A program made the position numbers and the translations under genes. Shown here one piece after another: positions 30,875 through 39,649 of a DNA stretch of 64,000 nt. The stretch is from Bacteroidales bacterium (lineage in GTDB: Bacteria; Bacteroidota; Bacteroidia; Bacteroidales; Bacteroidaceae). Under the pieces are notes generated by a model. It was not told where the DNA came from, searched no databases, and worked only from the letters and a program-made list of their open reading frames with translations. The stretch spans positions 21,619 through 85,618 of the forward strand of contig JAAYDO010000052.1 of the NCBI GenBank assembly GCA_012729225.1. Reading direction: 5' to 3'. The stretch's first letter is position 1, and every line of letters begins with the position of its first letter.

Positions 30875-30923
30875 CACAAATGGGGTGTTTTAACTTTTTT
30901 AACTACCATAAAGAATAGAATAT

Positions 30924-30954
30924 TTTGAAGAACCCCACAAAAGACTTAATTTTG
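30924..30954 (+). promoter_or_regulatory. Promoter for the outer-membrane protein gene
   Basis: TTTG (30924-30927) and TAATTTTG (30947-30954) are 19 bp apart. They overlap the longest possible frame of the downstream gene, so they support translation from the ATG at 30991. Confidence 0.65.
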
Positions 30955-30990
30955 CATTCAAATAAACATTACTATCATAGTATCAGTAAA

Positions 30991-32340
30991 ATGAATAAAA
31001 TAACACTTGCCCTCGTTTCAACAGTATTTGCAATCACTTCATTTGCTCAGAACGGCATCAACACTCCCTACTCTCGCTATGGTTTCGGCATTCAGTCTGA
31101 ACGTGCCATGGGATTTAACAAAGGTATGGGAGGCGTTGCACAAGGATTCCGAAATGGAAAAGAAATCAATACTGCTAACCCTGCATCCTTTTCTTCTGTT
31201 GATTCGCTCACTGCACTCTTCGACCTTGGCATCTCTTTGCAGAACAGCAACCACAAAATGGGCAGTCTCCAACAAAATGTGCGCAACAGCAGTTTTGACT
31301 ATTTTGCGTTCCAGTTTCGTGCCTTCCGTCGTGTAGGTATGACACTTGGCATTATGCCTATCACAAATATTAAATATTCATTCGCTTCCTCCGAAGAAAA
31401 ACTTCAGGGAACAGAGAATGTCACATCCTCCTATAGTTTTAGTGGCGATGGTGGTCTTCGTGAAGTATTCTTTGGCACAGGATGGCAAATCTTCCGTCCT
31501 ATTTCCATAGGTTTTAACGCCCGCTACATCTGGGGCGATTACACCCACAATGCAAAGATGTCTCTCAGTGAAAGCAGTGCATTCAATCTCTCTCGCATCT
31601 ACACTGGTGAGGTCAGTGCCTTCAGTTGGCAAGCAGGTCTGCAATACATTCAACCTCTCAACTCAAAAGATCGCATTGTGATTGGCGCAACCTACACCTA
31701 TGGCAACAAAGCAGGAGGTGACGCAACCCGCACTACTCAGACCCTCAACTCCACAACTGTAGAAGAAGCCACTATTGATACCATCAAGAATGCCTTCCAG
31801 CTTCCACATGCCATCGCAGCAGGTTTCACCTACTATCACTCCAACAAACTTCGCATTGGAGCGGACTTTGAACTTGAGAAATGGTCTGATGTACGCTTCC
31901 CTAACAACCAGACAGGCATGTCATCAAGTGCCATCTCTGGTGTTTACACCTCTACCAAAGGTCAGCTTAATGACCGCACAAAGATTGCAGTAGGTCTTGA
32001 CTACACACCAGATTCCGAATCTTTCAAACTCACTAAGCGCATGACTTACAAGGTTGGTGGATACTACTCCAAATCTTATGCACAGGCAGACCCCACAGGT
32101 CGTGTGACCGACAAGCCTACAGAGTTTGGTGTTTCGGCAGGTGTCACCATCCCTATCAGAAACACTCACAATTGGCGTGGTGTTCCCAAACTCAATTTTG
32201 CTGTGCAGTGGACTCATACCAATATTCCATACTTCAACTCAACCACACTACGCCAGAGCACACTCTCGGAAAACTATCTTCGTTTCTGCGTGGGCTTGAC
32301 ATTCAACGAACGATGGTTCCAGAAGTGGAAAGCACAGTAA
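30991..32340 (+). CDS. Outer-membrane beta-barrel protein, FadL/PorV-like
   Basis: The product is 449 residues from the ATG at 30991 (MNKITLALVSTVFAITSFAQ, a clear signal peptide). The mature protein opens with NGINTPYSRYGFG and MGGVAQGFRNGKEINTANPAS, a pattern of Bacteroidetes FadL-like barrels, and continues with alternating aromatic strands. It ends in ERWFQKWKAQ rather than a classic terminal Phe. It likely forms an outer-membrane barrel, but cargo and role are unknown. The next genes are a TPR protein and LptC, an arrangement I recall from other Bacteroidetes. Confidence 0.78.
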   Translation: MNKITLALVSTVFAITSFAQNGINTPYSRYGFGIQSERAMGFNKGMGGVAQGFRNGKEINTANPASFSSVDSLTALFDLGISLQNSNHKMGSLQQNVRNSSFDYFAFQFRAFRRVGMTLGIMPITNIKYSFASSEEKLQGTENVTSSYSFSGDGGLREVFFGTGWQIFRPISIGFNARYIWGDYTHNAKMSLSESSAFNLSRIYTGEVSAFSWQAGLQYIQPLNSKDRIVIGATYTYGNKAGGDATRTTQTLNSTTVEEATIDTIKNAFQLPHAIAAGFTYYHSNKLRIGADFELEKWSDVRFPNNQTGMSSSAISGVYTSTKGQLNDRTKIAVGLDYTPDSESFKLTKRMTYKVGGYYSKSYAQADPTGRVTDKPTEFGVSAGVTIPIRNTHNWRGVPKLNFAVQWTHTNIPYFNSTTLRQSTLSENYLRFCVGLTFNERWFQKWKAQ

Positions 32341-32487
32341 CAGCATTCATGCCCAAGGGTAAAAAGGGAATCTAATATAGCATTTCCCCTATCACAAATA
32401 AGGGAAAAACCCTCTCTCACCCATCTACCGATGCTTTATCTTTGCATTGACAATAAAATAAAAACAATACAAAATACACAAACAATT

Positions 32488-33939
32488 ATGAAGAAGATTC
32501 TATTCGTTTGCTCACTCGCCATCATGGCACTATCTGTGTCCGCACAGAACCTCAGTGGCACTACTGTCAATGACCGTATAGGTCACGGTACAGACTCTAT
32601 CGAAGTGCTTAAAGCACTCTCCATTTATCAAGAAGCATACAAGCGTCAAGCATACGAAGAGGCTCTTGAACCTTGGGAAGAGGCTTTCAACAAAGCCCCA
32701 CTTGCCATGGTGCGTATCTATACTGATGGAGCATGGATGCTTGAACAGCTGATTCAGAAATCCTCTGACCAAGCAAAGAAGCAAGAGTATTTTGACAAAC
32801 TCATGAAGATTTATGACCAGCGTCTCGAAAACCTTGATGCACTTAATTCTTTCGCAACTCCTAAAACCACATCTACCAAGGGCAACATCCTCTGCCGTAA
32901 GGCTTATGATTATTACTACTTCTGCCCAACTGTAGATAACAATGTGGCATACAAGATGTTCAAAGAAGGCATCAACGACATGGGACCTAACACTGAAGGC
33001 TTTGTGCTCTATGGCTTTATCGAATGCTCATACAACCGCTTCCTCCAGAACAAGACCAACAACGACATTCGTCAAGACTTCATCCAAGACTATATGGAGA
33101 CAAATGACATCTGTGAACGTTTGCTTGATCAAGCAAAGGAATTCGCTGCAGACTCTATCGTAGGTGACCCTACTTCAGAAGACTCCACTAAGTGGGAGAC
33201 ACAGATCATTCTCTCTCCTGAAGCTCAGAAGATTGTGGACAGTTACCAGCCTGTTCAGTACAAAGCAAATGAACTCTTCGTCTCTTCTGGTGCTGCTGAC
33301 TGCGACGCTCTTGAGAGAATCTATAGCGCACAGGTAGAGGCAAACAAGACCAATCTTCAGTACCTCAACTCTGTACTTGCCATCCTCTCCAACTTTGAGT
33401 GTGACAAATCCAACATCTACTATGTAGCAGCCGACTATGCTTATCAGATCAACAAGACTCCAGAAGCGGCCATTGCCAAGGCTTCCAAACTTCTTAAAGG
33501 AGATGATGTGAATGGTGCCATCCAATACTTCGAGGAGGCTATCAGCCTGGAAAGCAATTCGGCAAAGAAGGCAAAATACTCCTATGCAGTAGCAGCCTTG
33601 TTATACCGTCAAGGCAAACTTGCTCAGTGTCGTGCATACTGCAAGAAGACACTCCAATATAACCCATCCAATGGTGGCGCATATCTCCTGCAGGCAAGCT
33701 GCATTGCTCGTTCAGCCACAGGCGACAACCTCACTCGCAGTTACTACTACTGTCTCGCAGTTGATTACTGCAACCGTGCCAAGACTGTCGATCCCTCTTC
33801 TGCTGTAAAGGCAAACCGTGCGGCAGAAAACTACGCTGCTCACTTCTATCCAAAGTCAGAAGCATTCTTCCAAGGCATCAAGGCTGGTCAGAAAGTTAGC
33901 GTGGCTGGTGAGACTACAATTCTCCGTCTTCGCAACTGA
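32488..33939 (+). CDS. Exported tetratricopeptide repeat protein
   Basis: The product is 483 residues from the ATG at 32488 (MKKILFVCSLAIMALSVSAQ, signal peptide). The rest is helical with TPR-like repeats: SIYQEAYKRQAYEEALEPWE near the N-terminus and DVNGAIQYFEEAISLESNSA and LYRQGKLAQCRAYCKKTL near the C-terminus. It is presumably periplasmic or at the outer membrane. Placement between a barrel protein and LptC suggests an envelope role. I cannot name the partner. lptC starts 16 bp after its stop. Confidence 0.85.
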   Translation: MKKILFVCSLAIMALSVSAQNLSGTTVNDRIGHGTDSIEVLKALSIYQEAYKRQAYEEALEPWEEAFNKAPLAMVRIYTDGAWMLEQLIQKSSDQAKKQEYFDKLMKIYDQRLENLDALNSFATPKTTSTKGNILCRKAYDYYYFCPTVDNNVAYKMFKEGINDMGPNTEGFVLYGFIECSYNRFLQNKTNNDIRQDFIQDYMETNDICERLLDQAKEFAADSIVGDPTSEDSTKWETQIILSPEAQKIVDSYQPVQYKANELFVSSGAADCDALERIYSAQVEANKTNLQYLNSVLAILSNFECDKSNIYYVAADYAYQINKTPEAAIAKASKLLKGDDVNGAIQYFEEAISLESNSAKKAKYSYAVAALLYRQGKLAQCRAYCKKTLQYNPSNGGAYLLQASCIARSATGDNLTRSYYYCLAVDYCNRAKTVDPSSAVKANRAAENYAAHFYPKSEAFFQGIKAGQKVSVAGETTILRLRN

Positions 33940-33955
33940 TAAACACCATTCAAGT

Positions 33956-34588
33956 TTGAAAAGATCAATCACACATATCAGCATCATTGCAGCAGTCATC
34001 ATGACTGCTGCAATGATATTGTTTCCTGCTTGTAACCATGAGAAAGAAAAGACAGGACCAGACATTGGTGTGCGTGACTCCCTACCCATCCTCAAAAGCA
34101 TAGGCGTGAGCACCCTCATCAGCGACTCTGGTGTCATTCGCTACAAAATGATTGCCGAGGAGTGGTTTATCTACGACAAGAAGTCACCCCAGTATTGGTC
34201 TTTCGAGAAAGGTTTGTTCATAGAACGTTTCAACGAATCCTATCAGGTGGATGCCTTTATCTCTTGCGATACAGCCTACTACTACAACGAACAGGAACTA
34301 TGGGAACTGCGAGGGCGTGTATTTGTCAAGAATCTCAAGAAAGAGACCTTTCGCACCTCGCTTCTCTTCTGGGATCAGAGAGCACATCGCATCTACTCAC
34401 CCGCATTCATGTCAATTGATGGAGACACCCGTCAGCTCTCTGGCTATAACTTCAGCAGTAATGAGCAGATGACCGACTACATCATCCACTCATCTGCAGG
34501 ATTATTTCCGCTCTCCGACCACAATGCCACACCTGTGCCCGACCCCAACATCATGGCAGCACAAGCAGATTCAACCGACCAACAATAA
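33956..34588 (+). CDS. lptC: LPS export protein LptC
   Basis: The product is 210 residues when started at TTG 33956, 16 bp after the previous stop. A longer frame from 33818 would overlap the TPR gene by 120 bp and is unlikely. The chosen N-terminus is a lipoprotein-type signal (ISIIAAVIMTAAMILFPAC) with lipobox FPAC. The mature part matches LptC: DSGVIRYKMIAEEWFIYD, YWSFEKGLFIERF, DTAYYYNEQELWELRGRV. LptC links the LptBFG ATPase to LptA in the periplasmic LPS bridge. A terminator overlaps its stop codon. Confidence 0.88.
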   Translation: MKRSITHISIIAAVIMTAAMILFPACNHEKEKTGPDIGVRDSLPILKSIGVSTLISDSGVIRYKMIAEEWFIYDKKSPQYWSFEKGLFIERFNESYQVDAFISCDTAYYYNEQELWELRGRVFVKNLKKETFRTSLLFWDQRAHRIYSPAFMSIDGDTRQLSGYNFSSNEQMTDYIIHSSAGLFPLSDHNATPVPDPNIMAAQADSTDQQ

Positions 34589-34622
34589 GCTCCTACGATT
34601 CCTCCGAATCATGGAGCTTTTT
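34588..34622 (+). terminator. Rho-independent terminator after lptC
   Basis: A long imperfect stem (AGCTCC...GATTC, CTCC loop, GAATC...GGAGCT) is followed by TTTTTCT. It begins at the lptC stop codon. Confidence 0.75.
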
Positions 34623-34839
34623 CTATGATGACATTCCATTTCCATCCCTCTACCATTCCGAACATCTATCAAACACCAAAATAACACCCTTCATCATAAC
34701 ATCATGCGTAAGCCATCTATGATGCTGTACCAATATATAAGAAGAGAATGTGAATGATGCCAGTCCTTCATTCACAAATCTTTATATCTTCTTCAAACAT
34801 AATGATTTATGCATACCATAGAGCACCATGCCTGTGAGA

Positions 34840-34949
34840 TCAAAAACGCATGCATGGTTCATGGGTCATCGCACCATTGTTCATTGACCATCGAAGCATT
34901 GTTCGTTGGCACTTGAACAATGGTGCGTTTGCCATTGAACCATTGTGCA
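34840..34949 (-). repeat. 22-bp tandem repeat array, locus B
   Basis: Five contiguous 22-bp units in minus orientation, with plus-strand unit starts at 34928, 34906, 34884, 34862 and 34840. Cores on the minus strand are variants of GAACAATGCTTC (CACCATTGTTCA, GAACAATGCTTC, GAACAATGGTGC). The last unit ends in CCATGCATGCGTTTTTG, the same end as locus C. Confidence 0.85.
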
Positions 34950-35137
34950 TTGGAACATGAAAAGCACCTTGAGGCATGCGAGATGGAAAATGGCTGGACT
35001 CCCCTACTATTTCATCCTCACACACACCTGCTTCTATTGACCCGTCCTAATCATTAAAGACAGGGTGTGGTAAAACCCCTCTTTTTTATAAAGAACAGGA
35101 ATATTTTATTGATTTTCGGTAAATTTTTCTTGTTTTA

Positions 35138-35169
35138 TTTGGCACAAATATAAGAAATACTTACATTTG
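35138..35169 (+). promoter_or_regulatory. Promoter for the DUF2975 operon
   Basis: TTTG (35138-35141) and TACATTTG (35162-35169) are 20 bp apart, 38 bp from the start codon. Confidence 0.7.
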
Positions 35170-35206
35170 CATCGAATTATCAACTAACATCAAACATTAT
35201 TCATCA

Positions 35207-35884
35207 ATGAAAAAGAAGTTCAACATCTATTGCGGTCTGCTGATTGCAGCCATCGTGTTTGGAATAGGAGTAGATATGGCTCAGACGGGCTATATGGCAT
35301 TCAGGGGCGCACAAGCAGGTTGGGAACAGGCTAGTAGAGAAAAAAATGGAGAATGCAAGTCTAAGATTAGTCAAACCATAGACATTAACGACCTGAATGC
35401 AGTAGAGATGTTTCCCAAAAACATCATGCAACTGGACAAATGTGATAGTATCATAAATAAAAAGACAGGAGAGAAAATGCCAGTCATGATGACGCAAGCG
35501 ATTGTGTTCACAAAAGAAAGACCTCCATTGGCAAATCCAAACAAGTTTACCAGTTGGTTTATGCTGGGGCTTATTATTGCTTTCTGGGTTGTATTCATCA
35601 AGCTTGTCAAGGGTGTGAACAAGGGAGAGATCTTTGAGAAGAAGACCGAGAAGTATTTGTCCTGGGGTGGCTGGCTCTGCCTGGCAATATATATGTTGGG
35701 CTGGGTGGAAAGAGTCTGGACGTATTACAACAATGTGCAGATGTTTGAGTTTGAGAATTATGACACCATCCTCTATGAAGGCCCAGATTCAGCCATGCTC
35801 TATGCTGCATTTGGCATGTTGCTGGTGGGACAGATCTTTAAGATTGGCCGTCAGATGAAGGAAGAACAGGAATTGACAGTTTAA
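35207..35884 (+). CDS. DUF2975 family membrane protein
   Basis: The product is 225 residues. It has four hydrophobic segments: about 7-24, a middle one near FMLGLIIAFWVVFIKLV, LCLAIYMLGWVERVW, and MLYAAFGMLLVGQIFKIG at the end. The layout and the companion HTH gene 16 bp downstream are typical of DUF2975 proteins, which pair with a small Xre-type regulator. The role is unknown, possibly a membrane sensor for that regulator. Confidence 0.8.
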   Translation: MKKKFNIYCGLLIAAIVFGIGVDMAQTGYMAFRGAQAGWEQASREKNGECKSKISQTIDINDLNAVEMFPKNIMQLDKCDSIINKKTGEKMPVMMTQAIVFTKERPPLANPNKFTSWFMLGLIIAFWVVFIKLVKGVNKGEIFEKKTEKYLSWGGWLCLAIYMLGWVERVWTYYNNVQMFEFENYDTILYEGPDSAMLYAAFGMLLVGQIFKIGRQMKEEQELTV

Positions 35885-35900
35885 TAACAGGGCTTCGGAT

Positions 35901-36119
35901 ATGATAGTAGTTAATTTAGATGTGATGATGGCACGCAGAAAGATGTCATCGGGCGAACTTGCCGAGAAAATAGGTATTACACAGGCAAATCTCTCAGTGC
36001 TGAAGACAGGCAAGGCAAAGGCTGTGCGCTTCTCCACTCTGGAAATGATCTGCAAGGCCTTGGACTGCCAGCCGGGAGACATTCTTGAGTATCGTGATGA
36101 AGAAGAATCCTCCAACTAA
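35901..36119 (+). CDS. Small Cro/CI-type helix-turn-helix regulator
   Basis: The product is 72 residues, essentially one HTH domain: MMARRKMSSGELAEKIGITQ, then ANLSVLKTGKAKAVRF and LEMICKALDCQPGDILEYR. This is the YozG-like group that follows DUF2975 genes. It probably binds the operon's own promoter region. It lies 16 bp after DUF2975 and 43 bp before the CPBP protease gene. Confidence 0.9.
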   Translation: MIVVNLDVMMARRKMSSGELAEKIGITQANLSVLKTGKAKAVRFSTLEMICKALDCQPGDILEYRDEEESSN

Positions 36120-36162
36120 CGTGTCTAAGAAAAGATTAAGAACGTAAAACTGATAGAGTAAA

Positions 36163-37029
36163 ATGAAAAAGTATTTGTACCCATTTTTGATTGTGGTTGC
36201 CATTATGGTCATTCAAGCAATGGCTGGTGTGGCTATCTTTTTGTTTGCCTTCATCAAGAACCCGCATCTATTAAACAACCCAGAGGCGATACAAGACGTG
36301 AGCAACGTCATGACTATAGATTCTCTTGCATGGGCAGTGATTTTATGTGACATTCTGGTGGTTGTTCTGATAGCCTTGATGAAGATGGTGAACTGGAAGA
36401 CTGTGTATAACTTCATCCAAGTGGAATGGAAATGGAGCTTAGTTGCCATCTTAGGTGCTGTGTCTGTCACATTCTTTTTGGACTATATGAATGAAGTGAT
36501 GGGATTGCCTAATTTGATGGAAAACCAATTCATCGATTTATCCAACAATTTTGTCGGTATTCTGGGCATTGCAGTGTTAGGCCCCATCTGTGAAGAGTTG
36601 ATTTTCAGAGAAGCATTCATGGGCTACATGTTGAGAAATGGGGGTGAGAAGTGGCTGGCAATCATCCTGTCGGCTGTATTGTTTGGTGTCATACACATGA
36701 ACCCTGCCCAGATTCTATTTGCATCTGCAATTGGTCTCATCTATGGCCTCATCTACTACAAGACAGGCAATGTGGTGGTGACAAGTATCCTGCACATACT
36801 GAATAATAGTTTCTCCGTTGTCATGATGCTTATTTATGGTGAAAAGACAAAGGAAATGACACTCACCTCTGAAGTAGGCACTGCTGGTGCCATCATTCTG
36901 GCTACAATAGGTCTGGCAGTTTGCATCCTGTGTCTAAAATTCTTCTGGAAGAATGCCAAGACTTACCCTTACGAACAGGATTATCCTGAAAAGGTGGAAG
37001 TGGCAGAAGTAACTATTGAAAAAGAATAA
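36163..37029 (+). CDS. CPBP family intramembrane metalloprotease
   Basis: The product is 288 residues with about seven or eight membrane helices. The CAAX-protease/bacteriocin-processing signature is present: PICEELIFREAF (EExxxR) and FGVIHMNPAQ (HxxxN), followed by SILHILNN. These place it in the glutamic-type Rce1/CPBP group. Such proteins can act on prenylated or bacteriocin-like peptides. The substrate here is unknown. The sppA gene follows 23 bp downstream, so two membrane proteases lie in one likely transcript. Confidence 0.9.
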   Translation: MKKYLYPFLIVVAIMVIQAMAGVAIFLFAFIKNPHLLNNPEAIQDVSNVMTIDSLAWAVILCDILVVVLIALMKMVNWKTVYNFIQVEWKWSLVAILGAVSVTFFLDYMNEVMGLPNLMENQFIDLSNNFVGILGIAVLGPICEELIFREAFMGYMLRNGGEKWLAIILSAVLFGVIHMNPAQILFASAIGLIYGLIYYKTGNVVVTSILHILNNSFSVVMMLIYGEKTKEMTLTSEVGTAGAIILATIGLAVCILCLKFFWKNAKTYPYEQDYPEKVEVAEVTIEKE

Positions 37030-37052
37030 AGAAAAACCAAAATAACTCAATT

Positions 37053-38840
37053 ATGAAACAATTTTTGAAATATGTGAGTGCCACAGTAGTAGGTGTCTTT
37101 GTGGTGGGAATCATCCTCACAATCCTATCCATATTAGGTTTGGCTGGCATAGCAGCCATGAACACACCCATGACTGCAGTAAGCAAGAATAGTGTGCTGG
37201 TCATCCAACTGAAAGGCTCTATCTCAGAGCGCAGTGAGGACAATCCTTTTGCAGAATTGCTGGGCAATGCAGCTCTCACCAATCAAGGTCTGGACGATAT
37301 AATAAATGCCATCAAACGTGCCAAAAGCGAGAAGAACGTGAAGGGCATATATCTGGAGGCTGGAACTTTTGCTGGAGCAATGCCTGCCACGCTGGAGGCT
37401 GTCCGCAAGGAGTTGGAAGGCTTCAAGAAGAGTGGCAAGTTTATTGTGGCATACGGTGACACCTACACACAGGGTGCATACTACCTCTGCTCTGTGGCTG
37501 ACTCTGTGATTGTGAACCCTCAAGGCATGATCAACTGGACAGGTCTAAGCAGCACAGTGACTTACTACAAAGACCTGTTGCAGAAGGTGGGCGTGGACAT
37601 GCAGGTGGTGAAGGTGGGCACTTACAAGAGTGCTGTAGAACCTTTCCTTCTGAGCGAGATGAGTGATGCCAACCGTGAACAGATTGAAACATACGAGCAT
37701 GAGATATGGACCGAGATGCTGAAGGCTGTGAGCAAGAGCCGTGGCGTGAGTGAAGCCAAACTGAATGAGGTGGCTGACTCTATGGCACTCTTCATGACTG
37801 CAGATCAGTATAAGAAGATGAAGTTAGTGGATAAGATTGCCTATAGCGATGCTGTGCGCCCTACCATTGCCAGCATGATGAAACTTGACAACCCTGATGA
37901 CTACAACACGGTGAGCGTGACGGATCTTGCAGGCATGTCAGAAAGTGAGCCAAAGGGTATCAGTGGCAAACAAATTGCTGTGTATTATGCTGTAGGAGAC
38001 ATTGTGGAGGAAGCCGCAACCACAGGATTTAACTCTGAATCACAAATCGTTGGCAAGACTGTGAGTGAAGACTTGCAGAAATTGGCCGACGATGACAAGG
38101 TGGCTGCCGTAGTGCTCCGTGTGAACTCGGGTGGCGGTTCTGCCTACGCCAGCGAACAGATTTGGCATCAGGTGATGAACATCAAGACCAATAAGCCCAT
38201 TGTGGTGAGCATGGGCGACATGGCGGCTTCGGGTGGCTACTATATCAGTTGTGCGGCTGACTATATCTTTGCAGAACCCACAACCATCACTGGCTCTATC
38301 GGCATCTTTGGCATGTTCCCTAATGCAAGCGAACTCTTGAATAACAAGTTGGGTGTACACTTCAGCACCGTGAAGACAAATGCTTTCAGCGACTTTGGCG
38401 ACTTCTCTCGTCCCTTCACAGAACAAGAGTACACAATAGCTCAGCAGTATGTGAATAGAGGCTACGAACTCTTCACAAAGCGTTGTGCTGACGGAAGAAA
38501 GATGAAGCAAGACAGCATCAAGGCTATTGGAGAAGGTCGTGTGTGGACAGGCGTACATGCAAAGAAGATAGGTCTTGTGGACGAACTTGGCGGTTTGGAG
38601 AAAGCAATTGAAAAGGCAAGGATTATGGCAAAGGCAGAGGATGCCTCTGTGGTGAACTATCCTGACAAGAAAGATTTCCTTACAAGCTTGATGGAAGAGA
38701 TGACAGGTGACAGTTATGCCGACAAGAAAATCAAAGAGAATCTGGGGGACTACTACTTCATTGTGGACAACATGAAGAGAGTAAAGCAGAAGACAGGTGT
38801 GCAGGTAAGCCTGCCCTATGCGCTCAGATTTAACTTGTAA
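37053..38840 (+). CDS. sppA: Signal peptide peptidase SppA (67K type)
   Basis: The product is 595 residues. It has one N-terminal membrane anchor (VGVFVVGIILTILSILGLAGI) and two SppA domains. The catalytic dyad is visible: Lys192 in VGTYKSAVEPF and Ser393 in GDMAASGGYYIS, spaced as in E. coli SppA (Lys209/Ser409). It degrades remnant signal peptides at the membrane. It is the last gene of the likely DUF2975-HTH-CPBP-SppA run. An imperfect hairpin lies about 100 bp downstream. Confidence 0.94.
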   Translation: MKQFLKYVSATVVGVFVVGIILTILSILGLAGIAAMNTPMTAVSKNSVLVIQLKGSISERSEDNPFAELLGNAALTNQGLDDIINAIKRAKSEKNVKGIYLEAGTFAGAMPATLEAVRKELEGFKKSGKFIVAYGDTYTQGAYYLCSVADSVIVNPQGMINWTGLSSTVTYYKDLLQKVGVDMQVVKVGTYKSAVEPFLLSEMSDANREQIETYEHEIWTEMLKAVSKSRGVSEAKLNEVADSMALFMTADQYKKMKLVDKIAYSDAVRPTIASMMKLDNPDDYNTVSVTDLAGMSESEPKGISGKQIAVYYAVGDIVEEAATTGFNSESQIVGKTVSEDLQKLADDDKVAAVVLRVNSGGGSAYASEQIWHQVMNIKTNKPIVVSMGDMAASGGYYISCAADYIFAEPTTITGSIGIFGMFPNASELLNNKLGVHFSTVKTNAFSDFGDFSRPFTEQEYTIAQQYVNRGYELFTKRCADGRKMKQDSIKAIGEGRVWTGVHAKKIGLVDELGGLEKAIEKARIMAKAEDASVVNYPDKKDFLTSLMEEMTGDSYADKKIKENLGDYYFIVDNMKRVKQKTGVQVSLPYALRFNL

Positions 38841-39009
38841 TACAACATGTATTTGAAGAAAGAGATAGTACATCCCATGCTATATACCATTCCACTTGAT
38901 TGAGGTGGATTTCAAATAAGAGAGAAGTAACCTCATGTTATATGCTCCGAAAGTTTTTTGTCTAACTTTCGGGGCATTTCATTCGTCCGAAACCCCACGA
39001 CAAACTTTC

Positions 39010-39049
39010 TCTCCCCATGCTTCTGCAATCCTTCGATAGGAGTATCGGA
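39010..39049 (-). repeat. Decayed 11-bp repeat element, locus G
   Basis: On the minus strand one good unit TATCGAAGGAT (39028-39038) is preceded by a degenerate unit (39039-39049) and followed by TGCAGAAGCATGGGGAG. That flank resembles the one after the ppiD-upstream copy (TGCAAATGGATGGGAAGG). Confidence 0.55.
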
Positions 39050-39540
39050 TAATTCCAGCACCTTTTTCTTAAGTGTCATAAAGGGATGCAGGGAGAGATG
39101 GAGGCTGATACAGGAACAAACGCAAGCATTCCATGCCAACAGTGACATTGTGAATCTCATGAAATGTGAATTTATCTCTATGCTATATCCATGAGAGGGG
39201 AATCTGACACTTGGCGAGAGGCATCACGCTCTGTCTTATACCGAATTGGCGTAGTTGTTCTTCTTCTGAATTTCTCGAACTTGCATTATATTCATTTCCG
39301 AGGAAGAATGACAAGGCGATTCCAATGGGCTTACCATCTCAGTACGAGCCTTTTGGAAAAGAAAATCTAAGATAAATGCGGCATCAATCGTATTCTGAAA
39401 AATAATTGAATTCATGCACATTTATACCGTTGGAGAGTTTTTCGTTTGTATCAAATTAGAGTCAAAAGAGTCTTATTTAAGAATAAAGGAAGAGGAAAAC
39501 CAAGTTTTTTTTTGAAAAAAGTAAATTTTGCAAAGTCAAG

Positions 39541-39572
39541 TTTGCACTTTACAGATAAATAATGTATATTTG
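39541..39572 (+). promoter_or_regulatory. Promoter for the AAA ATPase gene
   Basis: TTTG (39541-39544) and TATATTTG (39565-39572) are 20 bp apart, a perfect match to the Bacteroidetes promoter. Confidence 0.7.
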
Positions 39573-39649
39573 CATGAAAATTTGTCACGAGTGCATTTAT
39601 TGCATCATGAGTGGCATCCACGAATGAAATTCTAACAAACAAAAAACTT

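Larger units (their letters stand above)
34589..35206. other. Intergenic region with repeat array B
   Basis: About 620 bp without a convincing gene. It holds the lptC terminator, a five-unit 22-bp repeat array (34840-34949) and a strong promoter for the DUF2975 gene (35138-35169). A minus-strand frame over the array encodes repeat-derived residues only. Confidence 0.6.
38841..39649. other. Intergenic region between sppA and the AAA gene
   Basis: About 800 bp. It contains a 13-bp imperfect hairpin (38943-38976, TGCTCCGAAAGTT with AACTTTCGGGGCA) and a decayed 11-bp repeat element on the minus strand (39010-39049). A strong plus-strand promoter lies at 39541-39572. Short minus-strand frames exist but I recognise none of them. 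Confidence 0.5.

Noticed and set aside
33818-33955. Longer N-terminus for LptC
   Set aside because: It would overlap the TPR gene by 120 bp and bury the lipoprotein signal 46 residues inside the protein.
34840-35025. 61-codon minus-strand frame ending CMRF
   Set aside because: It consists mainly of translated 22-bp repeat units.
39236-39421. 61-codon minus-strand frame between sppA and the AAA gene
   Set aside because: No recognisable family, no promoter, and it could not be tied to a remnant gene.
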